Shown piece after piece: positions 8,423 through 17,243 of a DNA stretch of 64,000 nt. Source of the stretch: Allofournierella massiliensis. Its GTDB lineage: Bacteria > Bacillota > Clostridia > Oscillospirales > Ruminococcaceae. Numbering within the stretch: position 1 is the first letter of the stretch; every line of letters begins with the position of its first letter. Under the pieces are notes generated by a model, which did no database searches, had not been told where the DNA came from, and was given only the letters and a program-made list of their open reading frames with translations. Both the position numbers and the translations under genes were made by a program. The DNA is taken from contig NZ_JAFBIO010000001.1 in NCBI RefSeq assembly GCF_021531255.1, forward strand, positions 1 to 64,000, given 5' to 3'.

Positions 8423-10682
8423 TGCGCGGTTCCAGCATCTGTTTCGGGGTTACATGAAAAAGAACCGGGCTATGATGCTGCTGATGTTTGCGGTGGGATT
8501 CTTCTGCCTGCCTTTCCCGTTCTTTGTCACCGCCCTGCAGACCCGGGATTACGGCCATGACCCCGAGCTGGTGGGCTGCACCCTGTTTGGTTCCGGCGGG
8601 CTGTATACCGGCTTCTCTCTTCTGGCAATGACCGCCTTTTGGATAGCCGCCGCCGCGGTGGTGGGCCTGAGCCAGACTGCCTACATGCACAACCGCCGGG
8701 CGGTGGACCTGTACCACAGCCTGCCCATTACCCGGCCGCAGCTGATGGGGGCCAACTATCTGGCCTCCTTCCTCACGGTGGCCCTGCCCACGGTGCTCAA
8801 CTATCTGATCACCATTGTGATGGCGGCCTATCGCTCCTCACTGATTTCGGCCATGTCCCCCGCGACAGCTCCCAGCGATTATTTCAGCTGGGGAGGCGCC
8901 TTTTATGGGCTGTTTGCCTGGCTGGTGGCCCTGGCCGGCATGCTCAGCGTGGCCTTTCTGGTGGCGACCCAGACGGGCAGCACCTTTGATACCCTGATTT
9001 TCAGCGGGGTGATCCTGTTTGCCCCCCTGTTTGTAAGCATCGTACACATCGTGCTCAGCGGCATCTTTTTGTACGGCTATGTGGAAAATGTGGATTGGGC
9101 CCTGCTTTTCAGCCTCAGCCCCATCACCCTGACCATGCCGGATCTGGGGATGGCCACATTCGGCACCCGTCAGATGGGGCCGGACCGGTGGGCCGGCCTG
9201 ATCTGGCTGGCAGGGGATGTCTTCCTGTTCTGGGCAGCCACCAAGCTGTACCGACTGCGCCCCAGCGAAAAGGCGGAAAGCTCTTCCCGCAGCGGTCTGC
9301 TCACCCTGGTGGTGCGCATTCTGGTCCTGGTGATGGTTACCCCTTTCCTGGGCATCCTGTTCAGCTATACCGTTTCGGGCCGGGCAGATTCTGCCTTCCA
9401 TGTGGTGATGGGCACTGTGATCTTTGCGCTCCTGATCTTCTTCGTGATGGAGGCCGTACTGAATCGGGGCACCAAAGGTTTGTGGAAAGCGGCCCCCATG
9501 GGCGCTGTTCTCACGGTTCTGGTGGCCGGATATGTGGGGGTCATGTCCAGCGGAGGGCTGGGCTTTGAAACCTATCTGCCGCCCCTGGATCAGGTGGAAA
9601 GCGTGACCCTCAATTACCGGGGCCGATTCAATAATGTAGCCTACTGTCCTGTATCCAGCCAATATACGGTGGAAGATACCCTGGCAGAGGAGGAAAGAGC
9701 GTCGTATGCCACCCTGAAAGACGGGGCGGAAGACAACTACTATTACTCCTCGGTCTGGAATGTAACGCTGGATGATCCGGAGAGCATCCAGCTGGTGCAG
9801 CAGCTGCAGAGCACCGCCGTGCAGGAGCACCGCAGCCGGGCCTGGGAAGCGGAGAATCTGCGGTCTCAGTATATTACCATTTCTTATCAGCTCCAGAGCG
9901 GAAAAATCGTAAAGAGGGCCTATTCCATCCGGCTTAGTGATCCGGTGATGGAGGTGTTGGGTCAGCTGAACGACAGCGCCGAGATGAACGAGGAGTGCAA
10001 CCCGCTGCAGAATACCTCGGCCCAGGACTATATGGCTCTGGAAATCAGCGGCTGGATGGGCATGAAGGAGCTGAAAGTAACCGACCCGGAACAGGTGGAA
10101 CGGCTGCTGATTGCCCTGAGCAACGATGTGAGCCGGGAAACATATACGGAGTATATCTCGGCCGATAAAAAGGTCGTGGCCCAGGTGCAGCTGCTCTCGG
10201 TCCAGCGGGAGCGCTACAGCAAAGAACCCCTCACCAGGGATTTTTACGGCGATTACACCATTGATGTGACCGAAGAGTATGTGAATACCCTGGCGGCCCT
10301 GGAAAAGCTGGGAGCGGGTGATCTGCTGACCCCTGCACCCCAGGAGATCAGCGGCGCTGTGGTGATCCCGGGATGGTCTTATACAGGAATCAATTATGAT
10401 GCCGAAAGCAACTTCTACCAGAGCGTATGGACGAGCGCCGCGGATCGGGAAAGCTACCTGGCTTCTGAAGATGGTCAGGAGTATGTCAAGTATCTGAGCC
10501 AGGAAGAAGCCTCCCGGCTGATAGAGGCGGCCGGTTATATCCAGCCCATGGAGGATGAGATCTTCCTGAACATCATGTTCCTGGATTCGGAGGGCAAACC
10601 AGGCGCGCCCCTGCTTATCACCTCCCAGGCAATGCGCCAGGCCGGCCTGGAACAGCAGGCAGAGATTCTGGAACGCTGGTAA
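8397..10682 (+). CDS. ABC transporter permease with large extracellular domain
   Basis: The chosen ATG has GGAGG nine bases upstream and lies inside the end of the ATPase gene; this gives 761 residues. The N-terminal half (to about residue 390) contains six or more hydrophobic segments, with an ABC-2-type YHSLPITRPQLMGANYL loop near residue 105. The C-terminal part, about 370 residues, is hydrophilic and rich in acidic residues, and is probably extracellular because a membrane span (LTVLVAGYVGVMSSGG) precedes it. The layout resembles exporters that sense or remove cell-envelope compounds. It is the last gene of the GntR-ABC operon and is followed by a strong terminator. The substrate is unknown. 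Confidence 0.85.
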   Translation: MTTTTSCNNARFQHLFRGYMKKNRAMMLLMFAVGFFCLPFPFFVTALQTRDYGHDPELVGCTLFGSGGLYTGFSLLAMTAFWIAAAAVVGLSQTAYMHNRRAVDLYHSLPITRPQLMGANYLASFLTVALPTVLNYLITIVMAAYRSSLISAMSPATAPSDYFSWGGAFYGLFAWLVALAGMLSVAFLVATQTGSTFDTLIFSGVILFAPLFVSIVHIVLSGIFLYGYVENVDWALLFSLSPITLTMPDLGMATFGTRQMGPDRWAGLIWLAGDVFLFWAATKLYRLRPSEKAESSSRSGLLTLVVRILVLVMVTPFLGILFSYTVSGRADSAFHVVMGTVIFALLIFFVMEAVLNRGTKGLWKAAPMGAVLTVLVAGYVGVMSSGGLGFETYLPPLDQVESVTLNYRGRFNNVAYCPVSSQYTVEDTLAEEERASYATLKDGAEDNYYYSSVWNVTLDDPESIQLVQQLQSTAVQEHRSRAWEAENLRSQYITISYQLQSGKIVKRAYSIRLSDPVMEVLGQLNDSAEMNEECNPLQNTSAQDYMALEISGWMGMKELKVTDPEQVERLLIALSNDVSRETYTEYISADKKVVAQVQLLSVQRERYSKEPLTRDFYGDYTIDVTEEYVNTLAALEKLGAGDLLTPAPQEISGAVVIPGWSYTGINYDAESNFYQSVWTSAADRESYLASEDGQEYVKYLSQEEASRLIEAAGYIQPMEDEIFLNIMFLDSEGKPGAPLLITSQAMRQAGLEQQAEILERW

Positions 10683-10702
10683 ATAAGCAGCAAAAATAAA
10701 AA

Positions 10703-10737
10703 GCCCCCGCCTTGTACAACAAGGCGGGGGCTTTTAT
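10703..10737. terminator. Bidirectional intrinsic terminator
   Basis: A 13-bp perfect stem (AGCCCCCGCCTTG with its complement) and a 5-base loop are flanked by an A tract and a T run. It separates the convergent ABC operon and the Smr gene. Confidence 0.9.
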
Positions 10738-10985
10738 CATAACCATTCCCGAAGGACCAGATCGGTTTCACCCGGGTTGAGGCCCAATTCCAGGCGGAGA
10801 ATTTTGGGGTGGCTTTTATACTCCCGGCGGATCATATCCCGCAGGGCAGTGCCGCCCCGGTAGCCGTGTACCAGGCGGATGCGGTACACATCCCGGCCGG
10901 CCCGGCGGAGGGCCGCGTTGATCCGGATGCGTGCCTGATATTGGCTGCTGCCATGCAGGTCCAGTTCAAGGATTCCGGCGCTCAC
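10737..10985 (-). CDS. Smr-domain protein
   Basis: The 82-residue protein is a stand-alone Smr (small MutS-related) domain. The LDLHG motif is at residues 8-12 and the VHGYRGGTALRDMIRREY motif near residues 39-56; both belong to the nuclease-like fold found at the C-terminus of MutS2. Stand-alone Smr proteins act in nucleic-acid cleavage, and some act in ribosome rescue by cutting mRNA. The gene is 22 bp beyond the SGNH protein gene, so it may be read from that transcript. Its exact target here is unknown. Confidence 0.82.
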   Translation of the reverse strand: MSAGILELDLHGSSQYQARIRINAALRRAGRDVYRIRLVHGYRGGTALRDMIRREYKSHPKILRLELGLNPGETDLVLREWL

Positions 10986-11007
10986 GTTCTTATCCTTCCT
11001 TCCTGCT

Positions 11008-12255
11008 TTACCAGGAGATACGCTCGGCGGCTGTGGTGCGGTTTTTCAGGGAGAGCACATGGGGGGTAATGCCCTTGTAGGCTTCTTCCAGCGCCTGCCA
11101 GATGCCGGGGAAGAATTTTTCCAGCGCTTCGCTGGTACAGTGCACGCCATCGTAAAAATCGCTTTCCTTGATGCCGTCCAGGATCAAGGGATCATAGCTG
11201 CCGTACAGAGGCGTACCGGTATCCTCGGCATACTGACGGATCCAGTTTTCCACCTGGAAAAAGCCGCTGTAATTCTCCGCGCGGGAAAGCAGGGTATCAT
11301 ACAGGAAAGGGTGGAAGGGAGTGAGAAGAAGGATCACTCGGGTACCCTGGGTCTCCGCATATCGAATAAAGGCATCAAAGGCCCGGCACTCGGTCTCACC
11401 CAGTTCGGTGAAACCTTCCATATGCAGGCTGTTGAAGGTTTCGGATTGGGCGATGGCGTCGCTCAGGATCTGATCAGAGGTGTGGGAGCGGAAGGCCACA
11501 TCATACAGCACGCTGCCGTCTGACCGCTTAATGGTGGCACTCTGCTGACAAGGGTCACCCTGCACCTCGGTGAAGGGAATCAACTGACCGCTGTCATCGG
11601 TAAGGGCGCCCTGGCGGTTGCGGAAATAGTATTCCATATTTCCCTGGAAGTAAGCCGGGTCGGCCAGGGCTTTCCACAGTTCCACCTGATCCGGTTCCTC
11701 ATAACCGGTGTCGATGCCCAACACCTGCTGAAGAAACTCATTGTACAGTTCACTGTCGGCCCGGGAATCCAGCGCTGCCTCGCTGCCGTACAGCACCCAG
11801 GGGTCCACGCTCCAGATCAGCACCTGGGGGATTTTCCCTTCCTTGACGCAGAGGTAGTAGCTAGTCATCACATCCCGCACGTCGGCACCGGTGACGCCCA
11901 GATTAAAAAAGCTGTCGGTGTCTGCCACCTCTCGAGTTACCTGCAGCACCCGGCTGGAGCCTACCCCCATGGAGATGGGCACATTGTCCGGGTCCAGATT
12001 CTGGGTATACAGACGGACGATCTGCCGTTCATCCATCTGTTCAAAGTTGGTCACGTCCTTGCCTTCCAGCAGCAGATCCACCACCTGGCGGGGGGCCAGA
12101 TCACCCTGGAAAAGGCCGCTGCGGTCCACTTTGTAGCTGAATGCCACCATAAAGATGGGAATGGGCAGCAGCAGAGCCAGTTTGAAGAGGATTTTGGTGC
12201 CTAAAAATAGCCGGCGGGCCAATCGGAGGCCGAAAGAATCCTTTTTTCGTTTCAA
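11008..12255 (-). CDS. DHHW/SGNH-like extracytoplasmic protein, partner of MBOAT acyltransferase
   Basis: The start is a TTG with GAGGAGG eight bases upstream; the longer frame overlaps the MBOAT gene and lacks a ribosome site. The protein has 415 residues, with one N-terminal membrane anchor (about residues 16-35, LALLLPIPIFMVAFSY). The rest looks like an SGNH-type domain: a GVGSSR nucleophile-region motif near residue 90 and a C-terminal YDGVHC with the Asp-x-x-His pair near residue 372. Such proteins (DltD, AlgJ, DHHW family) accept an acyl group moved across the membrane by an MBOAT protein and place it on a cell-surface glycan. The gene follows the MBOAT gene by 13 bp. Confidence 0.8.
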   Translation of the reverse strand: MKRKKDSFGLRLARRLFLGTKILFKLALLLPIPIFMVAFSYKVDRSGLFQGDLAPRQVVDLLLEGKDVTNFEQMDERQIVRLYTQNLDPDNVPISMGVGSSRVLQVTREVADTDSFFNLGVTGADVRDVMTSYYLCVKEGKIPQVLIWSVDPWVLYGSEAALDSRADSELYNEFLQQVLGIDTGYEEPDQVELWKALADPAYFQGNMEYYFRNRQGALTDDSGQLIPFTEVQGDPCQQSATIKRSDGSVLYDVAFRSHTSDQILSDAIAQSETFNSLHMEGFTELGETECRAFDAFIRYAETQGTRVILLLTPFHPFLYDTLLSRAENYSGFFQVENWIRQYAEDTGTPLYGSYDPLILDGIKESDFYDGVHCTSEALEKFFPGIWQALEEAYKGITPHVLSLKNRTTAAERISW

Positions 12256-12268
12256 GCTGCAAACCTCC

Positions 12269-13714
12269 TCAGTACTGCTGGTAGATGAAGGCGGATTGGC
12301 CGAAGGCGCCGAAGAAGAGCAGGGCGGCAGCCAGCCCATAATACAGGGTCCAGCGCAGTGCCCAGTTCTGGCGGCGGATCCAGTCAGAGACCCGGCCCTG
12401 CCCCTCCACCGTCAGAATGATGGGAGTGAGCAGCAGCAGGATCAAACCGGTTACCCCGCCCAGGCCCAGCCCGGCGGCCGTCCCCGCAAAGAGGGAAGGT
12501 TCCCGGAAAAAGTCTGCCCAACCGGTAAGCAGGCCGCCATACACCACGGCGGTATCCGCACCGTAAAGGGCACAGGCAAAAAAGATAAAGCAGAGACTGA
12601 ACAGAATATACACGATGCTGCGCTGCCACCACAGCTGGAACAGGCTGCTGCGGTACAAAAGATTGTGGCGGGCTATACGCTGCCGGGCCGGCAGGGTAAA
12701 TCGCCCGATCAGCTGAACCAGGCCGCAGGAAAGGCCCCAGAGCAGATAACCCCAGGCCGCGCCGTGCCAAAGGCCGCTCACCACAAATACCAGCAGCAGA
12801 TTGGCGTAATGGCGGGCAGGGGCACACCGGCTGCCGCCCAAGGGAAAATAGATATAATCCCGGAACCAGCCGGTCAGGCTCATATGCCAGCGCCGCCACA
12901 GATCCGCAAAAGTAGTGGCAGCAAAGGGGGCATTGAAGTTTTCCAACAGGTCGTAGCCCAGTACCCTTGCGCTGCCGATGGCAATATCGCAGGCACCGGA
13001 AAAATCCATATACAGCCGCAGGCTGAACAGAAGGCTGGCGGCTGCCAGCATGGGGCCGTCCATCTGATTGGCCGAGCCGTATACCGCAGAGATAAATACA
13101 TCCAGGTTATCGGCGATCACCATCTTTTTCACATAGCCCCACAGCATACGAAAGGCCCCGCCGGAAACCCCTTGATAGGAAAAACGGCGAGGGCGATGGA
13201 ACTGGGGCAGAAGATGGCCGGCCCGCTCGATGGGGCCGGTAAAGATGCATGGGAAAAAGCTGACAAACAGGGCGTAATAGAGAAAATTCTTTTCAGGGCG
13301 AAGCTTTTTCTGATAGATATCCAGGGTATAGCTGAGGCTCTGGAATGTGAAATAAGAAAGCCCCAAAGGCGCGCTCAGATCCAGCAGAGTGGCCCGCTCG
13401 CCCCACAAAACGGAATTGAAGAAATTGAAATACTTATAGAAAAACAGTATGCCGCCGCAGGTGAGTGCCGCAATACATAAAAACAGCCGCCGCACCCAGA
13501 GTTTACGGCTGGCGGCAATGGCCAGACCGCTGCACCAGGTGATTACGGTAGCGCTGATGAGCAGCGTTACCAGGCGGGCATTTTCCGGTTTATACAGATA
13601 AAAGCAATAGCTGGCCGACAAAAGGAATAACGGCTTGAGCACTTTGGGCAGGGCATAGTAGACCACCGCTGTGCCCGCAAAGAACCCCAGAAAAATCAGG
13701 GTGTTGAAATCCAT
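12269..13714 (-). CDS. MBOAT family O-acyltransferase (AlgI/DltB-like)
   Basis: The protein has 481 residues with about 11 hydrophobic segments. The MBOAT core is clear: FSGACDIAIGSARVLGYDL, DLWRRWHMSLTGWFRDYIY and the active-site His in SGLWHGAAWGYLLWG near residue 323. Members transfer acetyl or other acyl groups through the membrane to polysaccharides. It is paired with the downstream SGNH protein, and both sit beside a glycan synthesis block, so the likely product is an O-acetylated surface polysaccharide. DltB itself is unlikely because dltA and dltC are absent. Confidence 0.9.
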   Translation of the reverse strand: MDFNTLIFLGFFAGTAVVYYALPKVLKPLFLLSASYCFYLYKPENARLVTLLISATVITWCSGLAIAASRKLWVRRLFLCIAALTCGGILFFYKYFNFFNSVLWGERATLLDLSAPLGLSYFTFQSLSYTLDIYQKKLRPEKNFLYYALFVSFFPCIFTGPIERAGHLLPQFHRPRRFSYQGVSGGAFRMLWGYVKKMVIADNLDVFISAVYGSANQMDGPMLAAASLLFSLRLYMDFSGACDIAIGSARVLGYDLLENFNAPFAATTFADLWRRWHMSLTGWFRDYIYFPLGGSRCAPARHYANLLLVFVVSGLWHGAAWGYLLWGLSCGLVQLIGRFTLPARQRIARHNLLYRSSLFQLWWQRSIVYILFSLCFIFFACALYGADTAVVYGGLLTGWADFFREPSLFAGTAAGLGLGGVTGLILLLLTPIILTVEGQGRVSDWIRRQNWALRWTLYYGLAAALLFFGAFGQSAFIYQQY

Positions 13715-13766
13715 GGAATCTTCTCCTCACTTCCCAAGCAAACAGAGCCGACACGCCGCAAACATG

Positions 13767-14135
13767 TCAGCCGTTTTTCTCTTCCAGCTTTTGTTCCAGC
13801 CGGCGTACCCGCTCTTCCAGCAGGGCGTTGGCCTGGGCAAGCCGCTTGTTTTTTTCTGCCAGCTGGCTTATCGCAATGCTGATGCTCAGCAGTACCAGCA
13901 GAACAAAGCAGAACAGAAGCAGATATACCAGATTTACCGGCATTACCAGATTCAACAGGTCCCGTAGCACATACACCACATAAGGGCAGGCTGCAAATAC
14001 CAGCATCACAGCAGAAAAAGCCAGCCAGAGAAGGCTGTATTTCACGGTGAGAAGATTCTTTTTCAAAAGAGCAAACACAATGAGCAGCATGGCCAGGCTG
14101 CCCAGCACAAAACAAAGCTGCAGGGAAAGGGGCAT
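13767..14135 (-). CDS. DUF2304 membrane protein
   Basis: The protein has 122 residues. Three hydrophobic helices (about 5-22, 35-55, 65-88) are followed by a C-terminal coiled coil rich in Glu, Lys and Arg (LAQANALLEERVRRLEQKLE). This is the DUF2304 layout. Such genes nearly always follow a family-2 glycosyltransferase of the polyprenyl-phosphate type, as here, where the gap is 4 bp. It probably anchors or assists that enzyme at the membrane; this is inferred from genome context in the family. Confidence 0.85.
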   Translation of the reverse strand: MPLSLQLCFVLGSLAMLLIVFALLKKNLLTVKYSLLWLAFSAVMLVFAACPYVVYVLRDLLNLVMPVNLVYLLLFCFVLLVLLSISIAISQLAEKNKRLAQANALLEERVRRLEQKLEEKNG

Positions 14136-14139
14136 GCGC

Positions 14140-14844
14140 TTACCTCCGTTTCGGGCTGTAAGACAGCCGGTCGATAATCAGCGAGAGGGAAACCTTGATC
14201 ATATAGTAAACGCTGCGCATCGGGTTGATGCTGGAAACGCCGCCCTGGCGTTCCTCCATCACCACCGGTGCCTCGCCCACCCGAAAACCCCGCAGGGTGG
14301 CGGCCAGGATGGCCTCCGGTTCCGGGTAGTCGCTGGCATAGTGATCGGCAAAATAGCAGAACATCTCCCGCCCACAGGCACGGAATCCGCTGGTCACATC
14401 CAGCACCCGCTTGCCGCACAGCAGTTTCAGCAGGCCGCTGAGAAAGCTGATGCCCACCCTGCGCATAAAGCTGGTCTGGAAACCTTCCCGGGTGATGAAT
14501 CGGCTGCCGATGCACATATCCAGTTCGCCCTTTTCCACCGGTTCCAGCACGGCAGAAAGATAGGCAGGGTCATGCTGTCCGTCGCCGTCCATCTGAACGG
14601 CGATATCATACCCGTTGTCCCGGGCATAACGGTACCCGCTCTGTACGCCGCCGCCGATGCCCAGATTGATGGGCAGGTTCAGATAGTTATAGCCGTTTTG
14701 GCGCAAAATATCCTCGCTGTTATCGGTGGAGCAGTCATTAATCACCAGATAATCCACCTGCGGGCAGGTGGAACGCAGACGTTCCACCACCCGCTGGATA
14801 CTGGCTTCCTCGTTGTAGCAGGGGATGAGTACCAATACTTTCAA
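14140..14844 (-). CDS. Family-2 glycosyltransferase (polyprenyl-phosphate sugar synthase type)
   Basis: The frame is open far upstream, but the conserved N-terminus KVLVLIPCYNEEASI and an AGAGGTG ribosome site point to the TTG start, giving 234 residues. The nucleotide-sugar site is seen in VINDCSTDNSEDIL and VQMDGDGQHDP. The length and the absence of membrane spans match dolichyl-phosphate-mannose-synthase-like enzymes that load a sugar onto a lipid carrier. It is adjacent to the DUF2304 gene, its usual partner, and 13 bp after the WbuB-like transferase gene. The donor sugar cannot be deduced. Confidence 0.88.
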   Translation of the reverse strand: MKVLVLIPCYNEEASIQRVVERLRSTCPQVDYLVINDCSTDNSEDILRQNGYNYLNLPINLGIGGGVQSGYRYARDNGYDIAVQMDGDGQHDPAYLSAVLEPVEKGELDMCIGSRFITREGFQTSFMRRVGISFLSGLLKLLCGKRVLDVTSGFRACGREMFCYFADHYASDYPEPEAILAATLRGFRVGEAPVVMEERQGGVSSINPMRSVYYMIKVSLSLIIDRLSYSPKRR

Positions 14845-14857
14845 AAAATGCACCTCT

Positions 14858-16093
14858 TTATTCCAGGATGAAAGCCTCCAAACGGCGCAGCAGTTCGCTG
14901 CGCCGGTAATGGCTCTCATAATAGGCACGGGCATTGCGGCCCCAGGCCTCCCTCTGGGCGGCATCCGAGCGGCAAAGCTGCAGAATGGCCTGGGCAAGGC
15001 TTTCTGTGTCGCAGGCCGGGCAGACCGGCCCGCTGCCGGCTTCGGTCAGGGCACGGGCGCCTTCGCCGTTCAGGCTGCCCAGCACTGGTTTGCCGGCTGC
15101 CAGGCAGCTGGCAACCTTGGCCGGTACCGTAAGGCCCAGATCCGGGCTGTCGGAAAGGCTTACCGCCAACGCCCCGGCCAGATGGGAAAACCGAGGAATC
15201 TCGGTGGGGGGCACACTGCCCCAGAAGGTAATAAAGGAGCGGGCGTCCAGCTGATCGGTCAGTGCTTCCAGCTCCTGCCGGCTCATACCGTCCCCCACCA
15301 AAAGCAGGTGGAGGGATTCGCCCCCCGGCAGGGAATGGGCGGCGGCCGCTGCCCGAATCAGGGTATCCAGGCTTTGGGCAGGGGAGAAATTGCCCGCAAA
15401 TACCAGATTGAACCGCCCGGCAAATCGGGCTTCCAGTTCCGGGTCGGGCAGGGGATGGGCGTAAAAATCCTCGCAGTATTGGGGAATCACAGCAATCCGT
15501 TCTGCCGGCTTGCCGGTGCGGTGAAGGAGTTTGTCTTTCAGCCCGTCGCTCATGGCAATCAGCTTGTCCGCCCGGCGATAGTGCCAGTCACTGACCTTTA
15601 AGGCCACAGCCCGCAGGAACCAGTTCTTTACCGGCAAAACCGAGTACAGGTTTTCCGGCCAGAGATCCAGCACATAATTGGTGTGGGGAATATGATGCAG
15701 CTTGGCATATACAATGGCAGGCAGATCCATCAGTACCGGGCTGGTATTGTAGCACAGGATGGCGTCGTAGCCGCCGGGCAGCCGGTGCAGGTTGAACAGG
15801 GCAAAGAAGGGCCAGCTTACATAGTTCAGAAAGATCCGCAGGCCGGTGTTTCCCTTGCGGGGAATCTCACCTGCCCGGTAGATATGGGCGCCCTTCCAGT
15901 TCTGGCGGCGGGGGCCGGTATAGTGGTAGCCTTCAAACCACTCCCCTTTGGGGTAGTTGGGCAGGCCGCAAAGCACATCCACCTCCAGCCCGTCGGCCAG
16001 AAAACCTTCCACCACATCGTTGATCCGGAAGGTCTCAGGCCAGAAGTGCTGGGTAACCACCAGTATTCTTTTCTTTTCCATGGCGTGCTGCAT
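14858..16093 (-). CDS. Family-4 glycosyltransferase, WbuB-like
   Basis: The protein has 411 residues and the GT-B fold. The N-terminus, ILVVTQHFWPETFRIND, and the LCGLPNYPKGEWFEGY segment are characteristic of WbuB/WcaI-type transferases, and a UDP-binding stretch, SDSPDLGLTVPAKVASCLAAGKPV, lies near residue 313. WbuB is the predicted L-fucosamine transferase in O-antigen clusters carrying fnlABC. Here the gene follows the epimerase gene of the same pathway by 6 bp. It therefore probably adds N-acetyl-L-fucosamine to a lipid-linked glycan at the cytoplasmic face. A second Met at residue 5 is an alternative start. Confidence 0.85.
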   Translation of the reverse strand: MQHAMEKKRILVVTQHFWPETFRINDVVEGFLADGLEVDVLCGLPNYPKGEWFEGYHYTGPRRQNWKGAHIYRAGEIPRKGNTGLRIFLNYVSWPFFALFNLHRLPGGYDAILCYNTSPVLMDLPAIVYAKLHHIPHTNYVLDLWPENLYSVLPVKNWFLRAVALKVSDWHYRRADKLIAMSDGLKDKLLHRTGKPAERIAVIPQYCEDFYAHPLPDPELEARFAGRFNLVFAGNFSPAQSLDTLIRAAAAAHSLPGGESLHLLLVGDGMSRQELEALTDQLDARSFITFWGSVPPTEIPRFSHLAGALAVSLSDSPDLGLTVPAKVASCLAAGKPVLGSLNGEGARALTEAGSGPVCPACDTESLAQAILQLCRSDAAQREAWGRNARAYYESHYRRSELLRRLEAFILE

Positions 16094-16099
16094 GTCCCG

Positions 16100-17239
16100 T
16101 CAATACTTGCGCCAGACCATCTTGTTGACCACACCCACATAGCTCTGGATGATCTTGACCACCTTGGTGGAAACATCCTCGGTGTAGTAGGGGACGGGGA
16201 TGCCGATATCGCCCGCCTCGTTCATGGCCACTGCCGTCTGTACTGCCTGCACCACTCCGTCGCCGGTGATGCCGGCCAGGATAAAGCAGCCTTTGTCCAG
16301 AGCTTCCGGCCGCTCGGTGGAGGTGCGGATGCATACCGCGGGGAAGGGATGCCCCACGCTGGTGAAGAAGCTGGATTCCTCCGGCAGGGTGCCGGAATCA
16401 CTCACCACGCAGAAGGCGTTCATCTGGAGATGGTTGTAGTCATGGAAGCCCAGGGGCTCATGGAGCTTAACCCGGGGATCCAGTTCAAACTGCATGGCGT
16501 CCAGCCGCTTTTTGCTGCGGGGATGGCAGGAGTACAGGATGGGCATATCGTACAGCCGGGCCAGCTCATTGATGGAGCTGAACAGGTCGATGAAATTTTT
16601 CTCGGTATCAATGTTTTCTTCCCGGTGAGCACTGAGCAGCATGTACCGGTGGGCTTCCAGGCCCAGACGGCTCAGCACATCGCTGGCCTCGATTTTATCC
16701 AGGTTGGCCCGGAGCACCTCGGCCATGGGGCTGCCGGTCACATAGGTGCGCTCCTTGGCGGTGCCCTCCGCGTTCAGGTACCGGCGGGCATGCTCGGAAT
16801 AGCAGAGGTTCACGTCCGCAATGTGGTCCACAATGCGGCGGTTGGTTTCCTCCGGCAGGCACTCGTCAAAACAGCGGTTGCCGGCCTCCATATGAAAGAT
16901 GGGAATATGCAGCCGCTTGGCGCTGATGGCCGAAAGGCAGCTGTTGGTGTCACCCAGAATCAGCAGGGCGTCGGGTTTTTGCTCCACCATCAGCCTGTAG
17001 CTTTTGGCAATGATGTTGCCGATGGTCTCGCCCAGGTCGGCACCCACTGCGTCCAGATAGAAATCCGGCTGCCGCAAGCCCAGATCCTCAAAGAAAATCT
17101 GATTCAGGGTATAGTCATAGTTCTGGCCGGTATGCACCAGGATCTGGTCAAAATACCGGTCACATTTTTTAATAACGGCAGACAGCCGGATGATTTCCGG
17201 CCGGGTGCCGATGATAGTCATCAGCTTCAGTTTGCTCAT
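16100..17239 (-). CDS. UDP-N-acetylglucosamine 2-epimerase family, UDP-L-FucNAc-forming (CapG/FnlC type)
   Basis: The protein has 379 residues of the non-hydrolysing 2-epimerase fold. GTRPEIIRLS is at residues 11-20, HTGQNYDYTLN follows near residue 36, and MEAGNRCFDECLPEETNRR lies near residue 121. General WecB enzymes make UDP-ManNAc. In operons with CapE and CapF, however, the homologue CapG/FnlC epimerises the last intermediate to UDP-N-acetyl-L-fucosamine. Because both partner genes lie immediately upstream in the same operon, that role is favoured. The start is 4 bp from the capF-like stop. Enzyme assay would be needed to separate the two activities. Confidence 0.88.
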   Translation of the reverse strand: MSKLKLMTIIGTRPEIIRLSAVIKKCDRYFDQILVHTGQNYDYTLNQIFFEDLGLRQPDFYLDAVGADLGETIGNIIAKSYRLMVEQKPDALLILGDTNSCLSAISAKRLHIPIFHMEAGNRCFDECLPEETNRRIVDHIADVNLCYSEHARRYLNAEGTAKERTYVTGSPMAEVLRANLDKIEASDVLSRLGLEAHRYMLLSAHREENIDTEKNFIDLFSSINELARLYDMPILYSCHPRSKKRLDAMQFELDPRVKLHEPLGFHDYNHLQMNAFCVVSDSGTLPEESSFFTSVGHPFPAVCIRTSTERPEALDKGCFILAGITGDGVVQAVQTAVAMNEAGDIGIPVPYYTEDVSTKVVKIIQSYVGVVNKMVWRKY

Positions 17240-17243
17240 ACTC